Under the pieces are notes generated by a model, which saw nothing but the letters and a program-made list of their open reading frames with translations, was not told the origin of the DNA and searched no databases. Shown one piece after another: positions 30,097 through 39,702 of a stretch of DNA of 64,000 bases (position 1 is the first letter of the stretch; the number at the start of each line of letters is the position of its first letter). Source of the DNA: Roseateles sp. (GTDB lineage Bacteria > Pseudomonadota > Gammaproteobacteria > Burkholderiales > Burkholderiaceae_C); assembly GCF_019237615.1 (NCBI RefSeq), contig NZ_JAFAGT010000001.1, positions 62,001 through 126,000 on the forward strand, given 5' to 3'. The position numbers and the translations under genes are program-made.

Positions 30097-31797
30097 ATGA
30101 TGTTGAAGCAACCGCAGCTCAAGTACCGCCAATTTCCGCGTGTGGCCCCCGCCGCATTGCCGGACCGCCGCTGGCCCGACGCCGTGCTGACCTGCGCACC
30201 GATCTGGCTGAGCACCGACCTGCGCGACGGCAACCAGGCGCTGATCGAGCCCATGGACATCCCGCGCAAGCTGCGCATGTTCCAGCAACTGGTGAAGATC
30301 GGCTTCAAGGAGATCGAGGTCGGCTTCCCGTCGGCGTCACAGACCGAGTTCGACTTCATCCGCCTGCTCATCGAGGGCGGCCACATCCCAGACGACGTGA
30401 GCATCCAGGTGCTGACGCAGGCGCGCTCACACCTCATCGAGCGCACCTTCGAGTCGCTGGACGGCGCCAAGCGCGTCATCGTCCATGTCTACAACGCCGT
30501 CGCGCCCATCATGCGCCGCGTCGTGCTGGGCCAGGACGAGGACGGCATCGTCGAGCTGGCCAGCTCGCATGCCCGCCAGATCAAGGAGCTGGCCGCCGCG
30601 CGGCCGGGCACCGACTGGCGCTTCGAGTATTCGCCCGAAATGTTTTCCGGCACCGAGCTGGCCTTCAGCAAGCGCGTGGTCGACGCGGTGACGGCGGTGT
30701 GGGAGCCCACGCCCGAGCGCAAGTGCATCATCAACCTGCCTTCCACCGTCGAGCACAGCACGCCCAACATCTTTGCGGACATGATCGAGTGGATGCACCG
30801 CCACCTGGCGCGTCGCGACAGCATCGTGCTGTCGGTCCACCCGCACAACGACCGCGGCACCGGCACGGCCGCCGGCGAGTTCGCGCTGATGGCCGGCGCC
30901 GACCGCGTCGAGGGCTGCCTGTTCGGCAATGGCGAGCGAACCGGCAATGTCGACCTCGTCAACATCGCGCTGAACCTCTACACCCAGGGCGTGGATCCGC
31001 AACTGGACTTCTCCGACATCGACGAGGTGCGCCGCTGCGTCGAGCACTGCACGCAGATCCCGGTGCACCCGCGCCACCCCTATGTGGGCGACCTGGTCTA
31101 CACGTCCTTCTCGGGCTCGCACCAGGACGCGATCAAGAAGGCCTTTGCGGCTCGCCAGGAGGGAGAGATTTGGGACATGCCCTACCTCCCCATCGACCCC
31201 AAGGACCTGGGTCGCAGCTATGACGCCGTCATCCGCGTGAACAGCCAGTCCGGCAAGGGCGGCATCGCCTATCTGCTGGAGGCCGAGTACGGCCTGGAGC
31301 TGCCGCGCCGGCTGCAGATCGAGTTCAGCCAGGTCGTGCAGCGCGTCATGGACGACGCCGGCAAGGAGCTGACGGCCGCGGACATCTACGGCATCTTCGA
31401 GCGCGAGTACGCCATCGGCGACGCCGGTGCCGCCGTCGTGCAGCCTCAGATGACCGAGGTGGCCGGTGGCGCGATGCGCCTGTCGGCCGAGGTCGTGCTG
31501 GGCGGCTGGATGGGCCATGTGCAGGGTGAGGGCAACGGCCCCATCGACGCCTTCGTCAATGCACTGTCCACCCGCCTGGGGACCGAGGTGCGCGTGCTGG
31601 ACTACCACGAGCACGCCATCGGCAGCGGTGCCGATGCCCGCGCCGTGGCCTACCTGGAACTGCGCATCGGCGACGTGACCCGCCACGGCGTGGGTATTGA
31701 TGGCAGCATCGTGCGCGCATCCATGCAGGCCATCCTGTCCGGCCTGTCGCGCGCGCCGGTTGCGGTGCAACCTACACGAGAGGAGAACGTGCGATGA
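30097..31797 (+). CDS. leuA: 2-isopropylmalate synthase, long (yeast-like, LeuA2) type
   Basis: First committed step to leucine: acetyl-CoA plus 2-oxoisovalerate gives 2-isopropylmalate. 566 residues, the long form also found in fungi. The HMGL-like barrel carries [12 protein letters not shown] near residue 43, [28 protein letters not shown] near 248, and [13 protein letters not shown]. The C-terminal regulatory domain includes [20 protein letters not shown]. Several ATGs are possible; [14 protein letters not shown] matches the family and has GGATGGA just upstream, while ATG 30058 abuts the attenuator T-run. Expression is probably under the leucine attenuator. Its stop overlaps the start of a second, different leuA. 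Confidence 0.93.
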   Translation: MMLKQPQLKYRQFPRVAPAALPDRRWPDAVLTCAPIWLSTDLRDGNQALIEPMDIPRKLRMFQQLVKIGFKEIEVGFPSASQTEFDFIRLLIEGGHIPDDVSIQVLTQARSHLIERTFESLDGAKRVIVHVYNAVAPIMRRVVLGQDEDGIVELASSHARQIKELAAARPGTDWRFEYSPEMFSGTELAFSKRVVDAVTAVWEPTPERKCIINLPSTVEHSTPNIFADMIEWMHRHLARRDSIVLSVHPHNDRGTGTAAGEFALMAGADRVEGCLFGNGERTGNVDLVNIALNLYTQGVDPQLDFSDIDEVRRCVEHCTQIPVHPRHPYVGDLVYTSFSGSHQDAIKKAFAARQEGEIWDMPYLPIDPKDLGRSYDAVIRVNSQSGKGGIAYLLEAEYGLELPRRLQIEFSQVVQRVMDDAGKELTAADIYGIFEREYAIGDAGAAVVQPQMTEVAGGAMRLSAEVVLGGWMGHVQGEGNGPIDAFVNALSTRLGTEVRVLDYHEHAIGSGADARAVAYLELRIGDVTRHGVGIDGSIVRASMQAILSGLSRAPVAVQPTREENVR

Positions 31798-33335
31798 CCG
31801 ACAAGCTCATCATCTTCGACACCACGCTGCGCGACGGCGAGCAGTCGCCCGGCGCGTCGATGACGCGCGAGGAGAAGCTGCGCATCGCCCGCCAGCTGGA
31901 GCGCATGAAGGTGGACGTCATCGAGGCCGGCTTCGCGGCGTCAAGCAACGGGGACTTCGAGGCCGTCAAGGCCATCGCCGCGGCGGTCAGGGACAGCACC
32001 ATCTGCTCGCTGGCCCGCGCCAACGACCGCGACATCTCCCGCGCGGCCGAGGCCCTGGCGCCGGCGCAGCGGGCCCGCATCCACACCTTCATCGCCACCA
32101 GCGAACTCCACATGGAGAAGAAGCTGCGCATGACGCGCGAGCAGGTGCTGGAGCAGGCCACGCTGGCCGTGCGCTTCGCGCGCAACCTGTGCGGTGACAT
32201 CGAGTTCTCGCCCGAGGACGGCTACCGCTCCGACATCGACTTCCTGGCCCGCGTCTGCGAGGCCGTCATCAGGGAGGGGGCCGGCACCATCAACATTCCC
32301 GACACGGTGGGCTATGCCATCCCCGAGCTGTATGGCGACTTCATCCGTCGCCTGCGCGAGAAGGTGCCCAATGCCGATCAGGCGATCTGGAGCGTGCACT
32401 GCCACAACGACCTGGGCATGGCGGTCGCCAATTCGCTGGCCGGCGTGAAGATAGGCGGCGCGCGCCAGGTCGAATGCACCATCAACGGCCTGGGCGAGCG
32501 GGCGGGCAACTGTTCGCTGGAGGAGGTCGTCATGGCCGTGAAGACGCGGCGCGACCATTTCGGCCTGGACGTGGGCATCGAGACCTCGCAGATCGTTCCG
32601 GCCTCCAAGCTGGTGTCGCAGACGACGGGCTTCGTCGTGCAGCCCAACAAGGCGGTGGTCGGCGCCAATGCCTTCGCGCATGCGTCAGGTATCCACCAGG
32701 ACGGCGTGCTGAAGGCGCGCGACACCTACGAGATCATGCGCGCCGAGGACGTGGGCTGGGCCGCCAACAAGATCGTGCTGGGCAAGCTGTCGGGCCGCAA
32801 CGCCTTCAAGCAGCGCCTGCAGGAGCTGGGCATCCAGCTGGAGAGCGAGGCCGAGGTCAACGCGGCCTTCCAGCGTTTCAAGGACCTGGCCGACCGCAAG
32901 AACGAGATCTTCGACGAGGACATCGTGGCCCTGGTCATGGATGAATCCGTCATCAACGATGCCGAGCACTACCGCCTGCTGTCGCTGGCACAGCGCTCCG
33001 AGACCGGCGAACGGCCGCATGCCGCCATCGTCTTCGCCGTCGGTCTTCAGGAGCACCGGGCCGAGAGCGACGGCAACGGCCCGGTGGATGCCACGCTGCG
33101 CGCCATCGAGTCCGTCGTCGAATCGGGCGCCGAGATGGTGCTGTACTCGGTCAACGCCATCACAGGTGGCAGCACCGAGTCGCAGGGCGAGGTGACCGTG
33201 CGGTTGCAGCATGCCGGGCGCGTGGTCAACGGCGTGGGGGCCGACCCGGACATCGTGGTGGCGTCCGCGAAGGCCTATCTCAGCGCGCTGAACAAGCTGC
33301 AGAGCAAGACGGAGCGGGTCGCCGCGCAGGGCTGA
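31794..33335 (+). CDS. leuA: 2-isopropylmalate synthase, bacterial (type 1) form
   Basis: 513 residues, the standard bacterial LeuA. Metal and substrate residues are in [16 protein letters not shown] near residue 8, [16 protein letters not shown] near 202, and [13 protein letters not shown]. The linker block [19 protein letters not shown] near 300 is typical of LeuA rather than citramalate synthase. The C-terminal allosteric domain with [18 protein letters not shown] suggests leucine feedback inhibition. Its ATG overlaps the stop of the LeuA2-type gene (ATGA), so both enzymes are probably made from one message behind the leucine attenuator. Confidence 0.95.
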   Translation: MTDKLIIFDTTLRDGEQSPGASMTREEKLRIARQLERMKVDVIEAGFAASSNGDFEAVKAIAAAVRDSTICSLARANDRDISRAAEALAPAQRARIHTFIATSELHMEKKLRMTREQVLEQATLAVRFARNLCGDIEFSPEDGYRSDIDFLARVCEAVIREGAGTINIPDTVGYAIPELYGDFIRRLREKVPNADQAIWSVHCHNDLGMAVANSLAGVKIGGARQVECTINGLGERAGNCSLEEVVMAVKTRRDHFGLDVGIETSQIVPASKLVSQTTGFVVQPNKAVVGANAFAHASGIHQDGVLKARDTYEIMRAEDVGWAANKIVLGKLSGRNAFKQRLQELGIQLESEAEVNAAFQRFKDLADRKNEIFDEDIVALVMDESVINDAEHYRLLSLAQRSETGERPHAAIVFAVGLQEHRAESDGNGPVDATLRAIESVVESGAEMVLYSVNAITGGSTESQGEVTVRLQHAGRVVNGVGADPDIVVASAKAYLSALNKLQSKTERVAAQG

Positions 33336-33340
33336 CTGAG

Positions 33341-33363
33341 GCCGGCCAGCCGGGCTGGCCGGC
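33341..33363 (+). terminator. Hairpin after the leuA pair
   Basis: GCCGGCCAGC and GCTGGCCGGC form a perfect 10-bp stem with a 3-base loop directly after the leuA stop. There is no T-run, so it may act as an RNA 3' end stabiliser or need Rho. Confidence 0.5.
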
Positions 33364-33727
33364 GGGCATGACGCCGCCGCGTGCCGTCCCGAGGCGTTGT
33401 AACCGGCGTGACAGGTGTCACGCCGCACGCAACCGTTACCACTCGACGTGGACTTTGGCGCGTAAAGCCGGTCCGGCCCCGGGCTCGGGCCGCAGGTGGC
33501 GACCGCAGAATCGCAGCCCGTGGCGCTTCGCAGGCAGTGGACGGGGCGGCTGGGCGGCAATTCCTCGCATCCGGGGCCGACCCGATACACAAAACGTGTC
33601 AGCCGAGGCCTACTTCCGCGCGTTTGTATCCTGCTGCAAAGCGAAAGAGCCGGTCACGGGCCTGGAGTCTGTGGTCCGCTGTGACGGGACAGGAATTCAC
33701 TTGAGGTATCTCGCTTAAGTTCTTATC
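33364..33727. other. Intergenic region between leuA and pbpG
   Basis: About 360 bases with no reading frame showing protein-like composition or family similarity. Open frames here lack ribosome sites and look like chance. No repeat or RNA gene was recognised. Confidence 0.5.
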
Positions 33728-33756
33728 TTGTCAGTATTTTTGGCATCATTTACACT
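33728..33756 (+). promoter_or_regulatory. Predicted sigma-70 promoter of pbpG
   Basis: TTGTCA (33728-33733) and TACACT (33751-33756) are separated by exactly 17 bases, in an AT-richer stretch. Transcription would begin near 33763, just before the pbpG start. Confidence 0.6.
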
Positions 33757-33780
33757 GATGCCCAGCCGTTGGGGACCCCG

Positions 33781-34746
33781 TTGAAGACTTTTGCCGCCGC
33801 TTTCCTGAGCCTTGCCCTGTTGTCCGCGGGTGTTGCCGAGGCCGCCGCTCCCGTCAGCAAGTCCAAGGCCACGCCGACACAGACCCGCAAGGCCAAGTCC
33901 GTCGTGGTGCGCAAGGTCGCCCCGGTCATTGCCGCGGTGCCGACCTTCGGCCAGGTGGCCGGCCTCCACGACGTGGAGGATCCGCTGTCGCTGAAGTCCA
34001 GCGTCGCCTATGTGCTGGACCAGGACACCAACGAGGTCCTGTTTTCCAAGAACCCGCAGGCCGTGCTGCCCATCGCGTCCATCACCAAGCTGATGACGGC
34101 GCTGGTGGTCGTGGAGGCCGGCCTCTCGCTGGACGAGAAGATCTCGGTCACCACCGATGACATCGACACCGAGAAGAACACCCGTTCGCGCCTGGCCGTG
34201 GGCACGACGCTGACGCGGGGTGACATGCTGCATCTGGCGCTGATGGCCAGCGAGAACCGCGCCGCCCACGCGCTGGGCCGCAATTATCCCGGCGGGCTCG
34301 ACGCCTTCGTGGCGGCGATGAACGCCAAGGCCCAGAGCCTGGGCATGGCCGACACGCATTACGTCGAGCCCACGGGCCTGTCCAGCCGCAACCAGAGCAG
34401 CGCGGCCGACCTGGCCAAGCTCGTCAACACGACAAGCCAGGTGCCGCTGCTGCGCGACCTGTCGACGTCGCGCGAGGCCCGCGTGGCGCTGGGCAAGCGC
34501 CTGGTGCAGTTCCGCTCCACCAACGGTCTGCTGTCCAACCCGCTGTGGGACATCGGACTGCAGAAGACCGGCTTCATCAACGAGGCCGGCAAATGCCTGG
34601 TCATGCAGGCCAGCATGGCCGGCCGCAAGCTCATCATGGTGTTCCTGGACTCCAGCGGCAAGGCGTCGCGGATCGCCGATGCCGAGCGCATGCGCAAGTG
34701 GTTGTCCAGTCAGGGCGACAACGCGGCTGTCTCCACCAAGCTCTGA
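33781..34746 (+). CDS. pbpG: D-alanyl-D-alanine endopeptidase (PBP7-type, peptidase S11)
   Basis: Periplasmic low-molecular-weight penicillin-binding protein that cuts peptidoglycan cross-links. 321 residues with a signal peptide (LKTFAAAFLSLALLSAGVAEA). All three active-site motifs are present: SxxK in ASITKLM with Ser100 and Lys103, SxN in MASENRAA near 157, and KTG in QKTGF near 262. The start is a TTG six bases after GGGGA (33771-33775); a TTG at 33769 is less likely. It has its own promoter and is followed by a terminator. Confidence 0.93.
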   Translation: MKTFAAAFLSLALLSAGVAEAAAPVSKSKATPTQTRKAKSVVVRKVAPVIAAVPTFGQVAGLHDVEDPLSLKSSVAYVLDQDTNEVLFSKNPQAVLPIASITKLMTALVVVEAGLSLDEKISVTTDDIDTEKNTRSRLAVGTTLTRGDMLHLALMASENRAAHALGRNYPGGLDAFVAAMNAKAQSLGMADTHYVEPTGLSSRNQSSAADLAKLVNTTSQVPLLRDLSTSREARVALGKRLVQFRSTNGLLSNPLWDIGLQKTGFINEAGKCLVMQASMAGRKLIMVFLDSSGKASRIADAERMRKWLSSQGDNAAVSTKL

Positions 34747-34769
34747 GCAGCCGACCCGGAATGAAGAAC

Positions 34770-34796
34770 GCGGCGCCTCGGCGCCGCATCTGCTTT
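34770..34796 (+). terminator. Terminator after pbpG
   Basis: GCGGCGCC and GGCGCCGC form an 8-bp palindromic stem, followed by ATCTGCTTTT. It lies between convergent pbpG and the IclR gene and may serve both. Confidence 0.7.
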
Positions 34797-34808
34797 TGCG
34801 GGGTGCGA

Positions 34809-35579
34809 TCAGGCCCGGTAGCCCAGCGCCGCCGAAATCTGCGCCGCCGTCTCCTTCAGCCGCACGACCCAGCTCTCCTCCAGCCGGTCGGCCGGCGCCG
34901 AGATGGACAGCCCGGCCACGAGCTTGGCCTGGTCGTCGTAGATGCCGGCCGCCATGCAGCGCACGCCCAACTCCAGCTCCTCGTCGTCGCGGGCGATGCC
35001 GCGCTGGCGCACCATGGCCAGTTCGCGCTCCAGCGCACCAATGTCGGTGAGGCTGTTGCGCGTGTGGCCCGACAGGCCGGTGCGCGTCGCATAGGCGCGC
35101 ACGCGCGGGCTGTCGTCGCCGGCCAGGAAGAGCTTGCCCACCGACGTGAGGTGCAGCGGCGCGCGGCCGCCGACGGCGCGCACGACCTGCATGCCCGAGC
35201 GCTCGGAGTAGGTGCGCTCGATGTAGACGATCTCGTCGCCCTGGCGCACCGACAGGTTGACCGGCTGATGGGTGAACTTGTGCAGCTCGCGCATGGCCGG
35301 AAGCGCCGCGTCGCGCACGTCCAGCCTTGCCTTGACGAGATTGCCCAGCTCCAGCATGCGCATGCCGAGCCGGTAGCTGCCCGCTTCGGGCCGGTCGACG
35401 AAGCGGCCCAGCGTCAGGTCATTGAGAATGCGGTGGGCCGTGGAGGGGTGCAGGCCGGTGGCCTCGGACAAGGCCTTCAGCGAGACCGGGTCCTGGTGGC
35501 CGGCCAGCACGTCCAGCAGCGCGAACATGCGCTCCAGCACCTGGATCGCCGGGGTCTGCCGGGCCTCTTTGGATTTCAT
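34809..35579 (-). CDS. IclR-family transcriptional regulator
   Basis: 256 residues. The N-terminal winged helix-turn-helix spans about residues 12-75 (IQVLERMFALLDVLAGHQDPVSLKALSEATGLHPSTAHRILNDL). The C-terminal effector domain includes LGMRMLELGNLVKARLDVRDAALPAMREL, HLTSVGKLFLAGDD and GIARDDEELELGVRCMAAGIYDD, the last containing the ligand-pocket signature. Effector and target are unknown. Catabolic genes for aromatic or organic acids are typical targets, but none is adjacent. The TIGR03790 gene starts divergently about 35 bases away. Confidence 0.92.
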   Translation of the reverse strand: MKSKEARQTPAIQVLERMFALLDVLAGHQDPVSLKALSEATGLHPSTAHRILNDLTLGRFVDRPEAGSYRLGMRMLELGNLVKARLDVRDAALPAMRELHKFTHQPVNLSVRQGDEIVYIERTYSERSGMQVVRAVGGRAPLHLTSVGKLFLAGDDSPRVRAYATRTGLSGHTRNSLTDIGALERELAMVRQRGIARDDEELELGVRCMAAGIYDDQAKLVAGLSISAPADRLEESWVVRLKETAAQISAALGYRA

Positions 35580-35613
35580 GGCCTCATTGTGGGGGAGATT
35601 GCGGGTGTTTTGT

Positions 35614-36732
35614 ATGGCGAAAGCATGCTTCAGCAGATGGCAAGCCCTGGCGGGGCTGCTGCTGGCCTGTGCGGGCCTGGCCCAGGCGGCCGAACCGGGG
35701 CCCGCGGCGAGCGGCGCGGCGGAGGCGCGCTGGGCGCGCGCGCCGCGGCTGTATGGCCGCATCACGGCCCATGAGCTGGGGCTGGTCATCAACACGGCCG
35801 ACCCGTATTCGGTCGTCGTCGGCGAGTACTACGCCAAGCGGCGCGGCATCCCGGCCGAGCAGGTGCTGCGCGTCCACCTGCCCCTGCGAGCCAGCCTGAC
35901 GCGCGAGGAGTTCGCGGTGCTGGACCAGGCCTTGCGCAGCCACATGCCCGAGCATGTCAACGGCCTGGCCCTGGCCTGGGTGCAGCCCTATGCCGTCGAT
36001 TGCAATTCGCTGACCAGCGCCCTGGGGCAGGGCCTGCAGCCCGACCTCTGCGCGAACAGCTGCGCGGCCACGCGCACCAGCCCCTACACGAGTTACTTCG
36101 GCGCCCGACCCTGGCTGGTCATCGGCCTGCGACCGACCATGCAGCTGGCGGCCCGTTCGGTGTCGGCGGCCATGGCCATGATCGAGCGCGGCATCGCCGC
36201 CGACCACCGGCTGGCCGCGGGGGCGCCCGAGACGGCCGTGGCCTACCTCGCGGCAACGCCCGATGCCGCGCGCAACGTCCGCGAGCGGCTGTTCCCGCCG
36301 GCCGGTCCGGTGCCGGGTGCGCCCGGCCTCGAGGTCGCGCGCGTGAGGAGCGAGGCGCTGCCGGTCATGCGTCGAACCCTGGTCTACCAGACCGGCCTGG
36401 CCCGCGTGCCCGCGCCACTGGGTGGCGAATGGCTGCCCGGCGCGCTGGCCGACCACCTGACCTCGTTCGGCGGCCAGCTCGACCGGCCCGCCGGCGAGGG
36501 GCAGATGAACATCCTCGACTGGATCGAAGCCGGCGCAACGGCCAGCTACGGCACGGTCAGCGAGCCCTGCAACCACCTGCAGAAGTTCCCGCATCCCCAA
36601 CTGCTGATCCAGGCCTATGCCCAGGGCGTCAGCGCGCTGGAGGCCTATTGGCACAGCGTGGCCTGGCCGGCTCAGGGGGTCTTCGTCGGCGAGCCGCTGG
36701 CCGCGCCCTTCGCGCCGGTGCCCATGCCCTGA
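35614..36732 (+). CDS. TIGR03790-family exported protein
   Basis: 372 residues with a signal peptide (WQALAGLLLACAGLAQAA, cleavage near 25-28). The family is recognised by ELGLVINTADPYSVVVGEYYAKRRGIPAEQVLRV, TSPYTSYFGARPWLVIGLRPTMQL and a C-terminal TASYGTVSEPCNHLQKFPHP region, where the cysteine is conserved. Function is unknown. The ATG giving MAKACFSRW is chosen because it places the signal peptide at the N-terminus; its ribosome site is weak. Its 3' end overlaps that of convergent hpnE by 61 bases. Confidence 0.85.
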   Translation: MAKACFSRWQALAGLLLACAGLAQAAEPGPAASGAAEARWARAPRLYGRITAHELGLVINTADPYSVVVGEYYAKRRGIPAEQVLRVHLPLRASLTREEFAVLDQALRSHMPEHVNGLALAWVQPYAVDCNSLTSALGQGLQPDLCANSCAATRTSPYTSYFGARPWLVIGLRPTMQLAARSVSAAMAMIERGIAADHRLAAGAPETAVAYLAATPDAARNVRERLFPPAGPVPGAPGLEVARVRSEALPVMRRTLVYQTGLARVPAPLGGEWLPGALADHLTSFGGQLDRPAGEGQMNILDWIEAGATASYGTVSEPCNHLQKFPHPQLLIQAYAQGVSALEAYWHSVAWPAQGVFVGEPLAAPFAPVPMP

Positions 36733-37949
36733 GCGGCGGCGAGGCCGGCGCGCACGGCGCCCTCCAGCGTGGCGGGGTAGGGGCCTTGCACATAGTCGCC
36801 GGCTGCGAACAGGCCCGGCGCGATTCGGCCGGGCGGCCGGGCGAGGCCGGGCGTGCAGGCGAAGGTGGCGCGCTTCTCGGCCAGCAGCCTGTCGATGACG
36901 GGCGGCGTGGCCCAGTCGAGCTCGCGTCGGGCCTGGGCCAGCACGGCCTCGGCGCAGCCGCCGCGCGCCACCCAGGGTGCCGCGCCGCTGACGACGAAGG
37001 CGAAGCGGCCCGGCGCGCCGCCGAGCTGGCCCTGGTCGAAGACGAACTGGGCCGGTGCATCCGGCCCGTCGCGCAGCGCCAGCATGGGCGCGGGCAGGCG
37101 GCTGCCGGGGCTGCTCAGGTAGACGGTGACGATGGGCTCGAAGCCGAGGGCGCCGGCCATGGCGGACCAGTCGGGCGCGAGGTCGGCGGTCAGCCGCGCT
37201 GCCTCGACGCTGGTGCAGGCGAGCACGACACCGTCGAAGGCCTCGCCGTCGACGCGCCAGCCGGGTCCTATCTTCTGTACGCGGCAACCCAGGCGCAGCC
37301 GCGGGCCCAGCCAGGTGGTGGCCGGCCCTGCCAGCAGCTCGGACAGCGTCCGCCGCGGCAGCAGCAGGTCGGCGCTGCCGGCGCCGCTGAAGAGCGCGTC
37401 CTGCAGCACGCGCAGGAAGACCTGGGCGCTGGCCTGGGGCGCGGGCGTGTTCAGCGCGGCGATGCACAGCGGCTCGACGAGGTCGCGCCGCACGTCCACG
37501 GCCAAGCCGGCGCACAGCTGGGCGACGGTCAGGTCCGCATCGCAGCGAAAACCGCGCGCCAGCCAGCCGGCCGCGGCGCCCAGCAGGCCCAGCCGCGCCG
37601 ACAGCGGCCAGCCGCGATGGGCCAGCACGCCGCGCGCGAAGCCGAGCAGCGGCGGCCCAGGCGGCAGGCGCAGGCCCGGCTCGCCGGGGTAGGGCAGGGC
37701 CAGCGGCAGGCGCGCCAGCAACTGGTTCGGGTCGGCGCCCAGGCGGCGCATCAGCGCCAGGCTGTCGCGGTAGGCGCCGATGAGGATGTGCTGGCCGTTG
37801 TCGTAGGGCGGCTCGCCCGCGACGCTGCGCGCGCGCCCGCCCAGCTGAGGCGCCATCTCTAAGACGTGGATGTCGTGGCCGGCGTCGGCCAGCGCGACGG
37901 CCGCGGCGATGCCGGCCCAGCCGCCACCGACGATGGCGATGCGGCTCAC
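36672..37949 (-). CDS. hpnE: Hydroxysqualene dehydroxylase HpnE
   Basis: FAD-dependent enzyme that reduces hydroxysqualene to squalene, the last of three steps from farnesyl diphosphate. 425 residues. The N-terminal dinucleotide motif IAIVGGGWAGIAAAVALADAG is followed by LEMAPQLGGRARS, and DNGQHILIGAYRDSL is an HpnE hallmark. The C-terminal FAD block GLFAAGDYVQGPYPATLEGAVRAGLAAA is intact. The GTG start overlaps the hpnD stop in a GTGA; an upstream GTG in the same frame is less likely. Last gene of hpnC-hpnD-hpnE. Confidence 0.93.
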   Translation of the reverse strand: MSRIAIVGGGWAGIAAAVALADAGHDIHVLEMAPQLGGRARSVAGEPPYDNGQHILIGAYRDSLALMRRLGADPNQLLARLPLALPYPGEPGLRLPPGPPLLGFARGVLAHRGWPLSARLGLLGAAAGWLARGFRCDADLTVAQLCAGLAVDVRRDLVEPLCIAALNTPAPQASAQVFLRVLQDALFSGAGSADLLLPRRTLSELLAGPATTWLGPRLRLGCRVQKIGPGWRVDGEAFDGVVLACTSVEAARLTADLAPDWSAMAGALGFEPIVTVYLSSPGSRLPAPMLALRDGPDAPAQFVFDQGQLGGAPGRFAFVVSGAAPWVARGGCAEAVLAQARRELDWATPPVIDRLLAEKRATFACTPGLARPPGRIAPGLFAAGDYVQGPYPATLEGAVRAGLAAAQGMGTGAKGAASGSPTKTP

Positions 37950-38794
37950 CGGCCGCGCCAGTTGGTCTTCATCGCGATCCACAGCTTGCGCAGCGGTGTC
38001 AGTGCGATGCGCTGGTGCAGCACCTGGAAGTTCTCGTGTTCGATCTCGACGAGCAGCGCGCGGTAGATGTTGGCCATCATCAGGCCGGGTTTCTGCGCGG
38101 CGCGGTCCGCCTCGGGCAGCAGCGCCTGGGCCTCGTCGTAGAGCCGGTGCGCGCGCTCGGCCTGGAACCGCATGAGCGCCGTGAAGCGCTCGCCATAGCC
38201 CCAGGGCTTGCTGCGCAGAAGGATCTCGTTGGCCTTGACGCCAAACTGCTGCAGCTCATTCACCGGCAGGTAGATGCGGCCGCGCCGCGCGTCGTCGCCG
38301 ACGTCGCGGATGATGTTGGTCAGCTGCATGGCCAGGCCCAGCTTGTGGGCGTACTCGACGGTCTGCGACTGCGTGCGGCCGAAGATGCCACTGGCCACTT
38401 CGCCGACGACGCCCGCCACCAGATGGCAGTAGCGCGCCAGGCCGGGGAAGTCGAGATAGCGCGTCTGCTGCAGGTCCATCTCGCAGCCCTCGATGACGGC
38501 GTTCAGATGCTCGATACGGATGTCGTAGGCCTGCACATGGGGCATCAGCGCCTTCGTGACCGGGTGGCTGGGCTGGCCGGCGAAGGCGCTGGCAACCTCC
38601 TTGCGCCACCAGGCCAGCTTGGTCGCGGCGACGCCGGCGTCATGCGTCTCGTCGACGACGTCGTCCACCTCGCGGCAGAAGGCGTAGAAGGCCGTGATCG
38701 CCGCGCGCCGGGGCGGCGGCAGGAACAGGAAGGCGTAATAGAAGCTCGAACCGCTCGCGGCGGCCTTGTCCTGGACGTATTGCTCTGGGTTCAT
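37946..38794 (-). CDS. hpnD: Presqualene diphosphate synthase HpnD
   Basis: Joins two farnesyl diphosphates into presqualene diphosphate. 282 residues of the squalene/phytoene synthase fold. The two Asp-rich motifs are FCREVDDVVDE near residue 42 and NIIRDVGDDARRGRIYLP near 165; SFYYAFLFLPPPRR is typical of HpnD. Start at the ATG overlapping the hpnC stop. Middle gene of the squalene operon. Confidence 0.94.
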   Translation of the reverse strand: MNPEQYVQDKAAASGSSFYYAFLFLPPPRRAAITAFYAFCREVDDVVDETHDAGVAATKLAWWRKEVASAFAGQPSHPVTKALMPHVQAYDIRIEHLNAVIEGCEMDLQQTRYLDFPGLARYCHLVAGVVGEVASGIFGRTQSQTVEYAHKLGLAMQLTNIIRDVGDDARRGRIYLPVNELQQFGVKANEILLRSKPWGYGERFTALMRFQAERAHRLYDEAQALLPEADRAAQKPGLMMANIYRALLVEIEHENFQVLHQRIALTPLRKLWIAMKTNWRGR

Positions 38795-39615
38795 GGTGCG
38801 GCCCGCATTGTCAGGGCGCGCCAGGCGAGGCGAGGGAGGTCCCAAACCCTGAGGGCGGGGCGGTGCAGCAGGCTGTCGTGCTGGCGTGCCGCGATCTTGT
38901 CGAGTATGAGCAGCCCGCCCTGGACGACGAAGCGCAGCTCCCAGCCGGCGCGGCCGCGCAGCGTCGGCGCCAGCGGCGCGCCTTCGAGCATCAGCGTGCG
39001 GGCCCAGGCGCAGAGGTCGGCGATCAGCGTGCGGGCCGCCGGGCTGTCGCGGCAGGCCAGGACCTCCTCGGCCGCGAGGCCATGGCGCTCCAGGTCCGCC
39101 TGCGGCACGTAGAGCCGGCCGCGGGGGCCATCGCGGCTGAAGTCCTGCCAGAAGTTGATCAACTGCAGCGCCGAGCAGATGGCGTCCGAACGTTGCAGCG
39201 AGATGGCGTCGTTCACGCCGTACAGGCCCAGCAGCAGCCGGCCGACCGGATTGGCGGAGCGGCGGCAGTAGTCCAGCAGGTGCGCGCGGTCGCGGTAGCG
39301 CGGCGGTGTCAGGTCCTGCTCGAAGGCGTCCAGCAAGTCGTGCAGCAGCGGCGGCTGCAGGCGCGGCATCTCGCGCGCGAGCGGCGTGAAGACCTGCGGC
39401 CAGCGGGAGGAGGGCGCCCGCCCGGCGACGGTGGCGCTCAGGTCGGCGCGATAGTCGCGCAAGGCCCGGGCCCGCTCGCTCGTGCTGGCGTCGCCCTCGT
39501 CGGCCAGGTCGTCGGCCGTGCGCGCGAAGTGGTAGATCGCGACGACCGCCGGCCGCAGCGCGGGCGGGCACAGCATGGAAGCGACAGGAAAGTTCTCGTA
39601 GTGGTCGACGCTCAA
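38791..39615 (-). CDS. hpnC: Hydroxysqualene synthase HpnC
   Basis: Converts presqualene diphosphate to hydroxysqualene. 274 residues of the squalene synthase fold. Asp motifs are HFARTADDLADEGD near residue 32 and INFWQDFSRDGPRGRLYVP near 147. The TTG start gives (M)SVDHYENFPVAS, the family N-terminus; there is no ATG nearby and the ribosome site is poor. The frame upstream has no family similarity. First gene of hpnCDE. No shc (squalene-hopene cyclase) is in the window, so whether hopanoids are the end product is not shown here. Confidence 0.92.
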   Translation of the reverse strand: MSVDHYENFPVASMLCPPALRPAVVAIYHFARTADDLADEGDASTSERARALRDYRADLSATVAGRAPSSRWPQVFTPLAREMPRLQPPLLHDLLDAFEQDLTPPRYRDRAHLLDYCRRSANPVGRLLLGLYGVNDAISLQRSDAICSALQLINFWQDFSRDGPRGRLYVPQADLERHGLAAEEVLACRDSPAARTLIADLCAWARTLMLEGAPLAPTLRGRAGWELRFVVQGGLLILDKIAARQHDSLLHRPALRVWDLPRLAWRALTMRAAP

Positions 39616-39672
39616 GCTTTTTCTCAAGTTCCGCTTGCAAAGCCCCGACGTACCAGCGAAATTCGGCGAGGT

Positions 39673-39702
39673 TTGACAGTTGTCACAGGCTCTGAATACA
39701 TT
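39673..39702 (+). promoter_or_regulatory. Sigma-70 promoter of the RND efflux operon
   Basis: TTGACA (39673-39678, consensus) and TACATT (39697-39702) are separated by 18 bases. It lies upstream of the adaptor-protein gene and runs directly into an operator-like palindrome. Confidence 0.7.

Noticed and set aside
33368-33718. 116-codon frame in the leuA-pbpG gap
   Set aside because: Arg/Pro/Trp-rich, no family resemblance, no ribosome site; overlapping frames on the same strand look equally random.
36000-37862. 620-codon plus-strand frame across the TIGR03790 gene and hpnE
   Set aside because: Runs out of frame through one gene and antisense to the other; Arg/Gly/Ala-rich with no domain.
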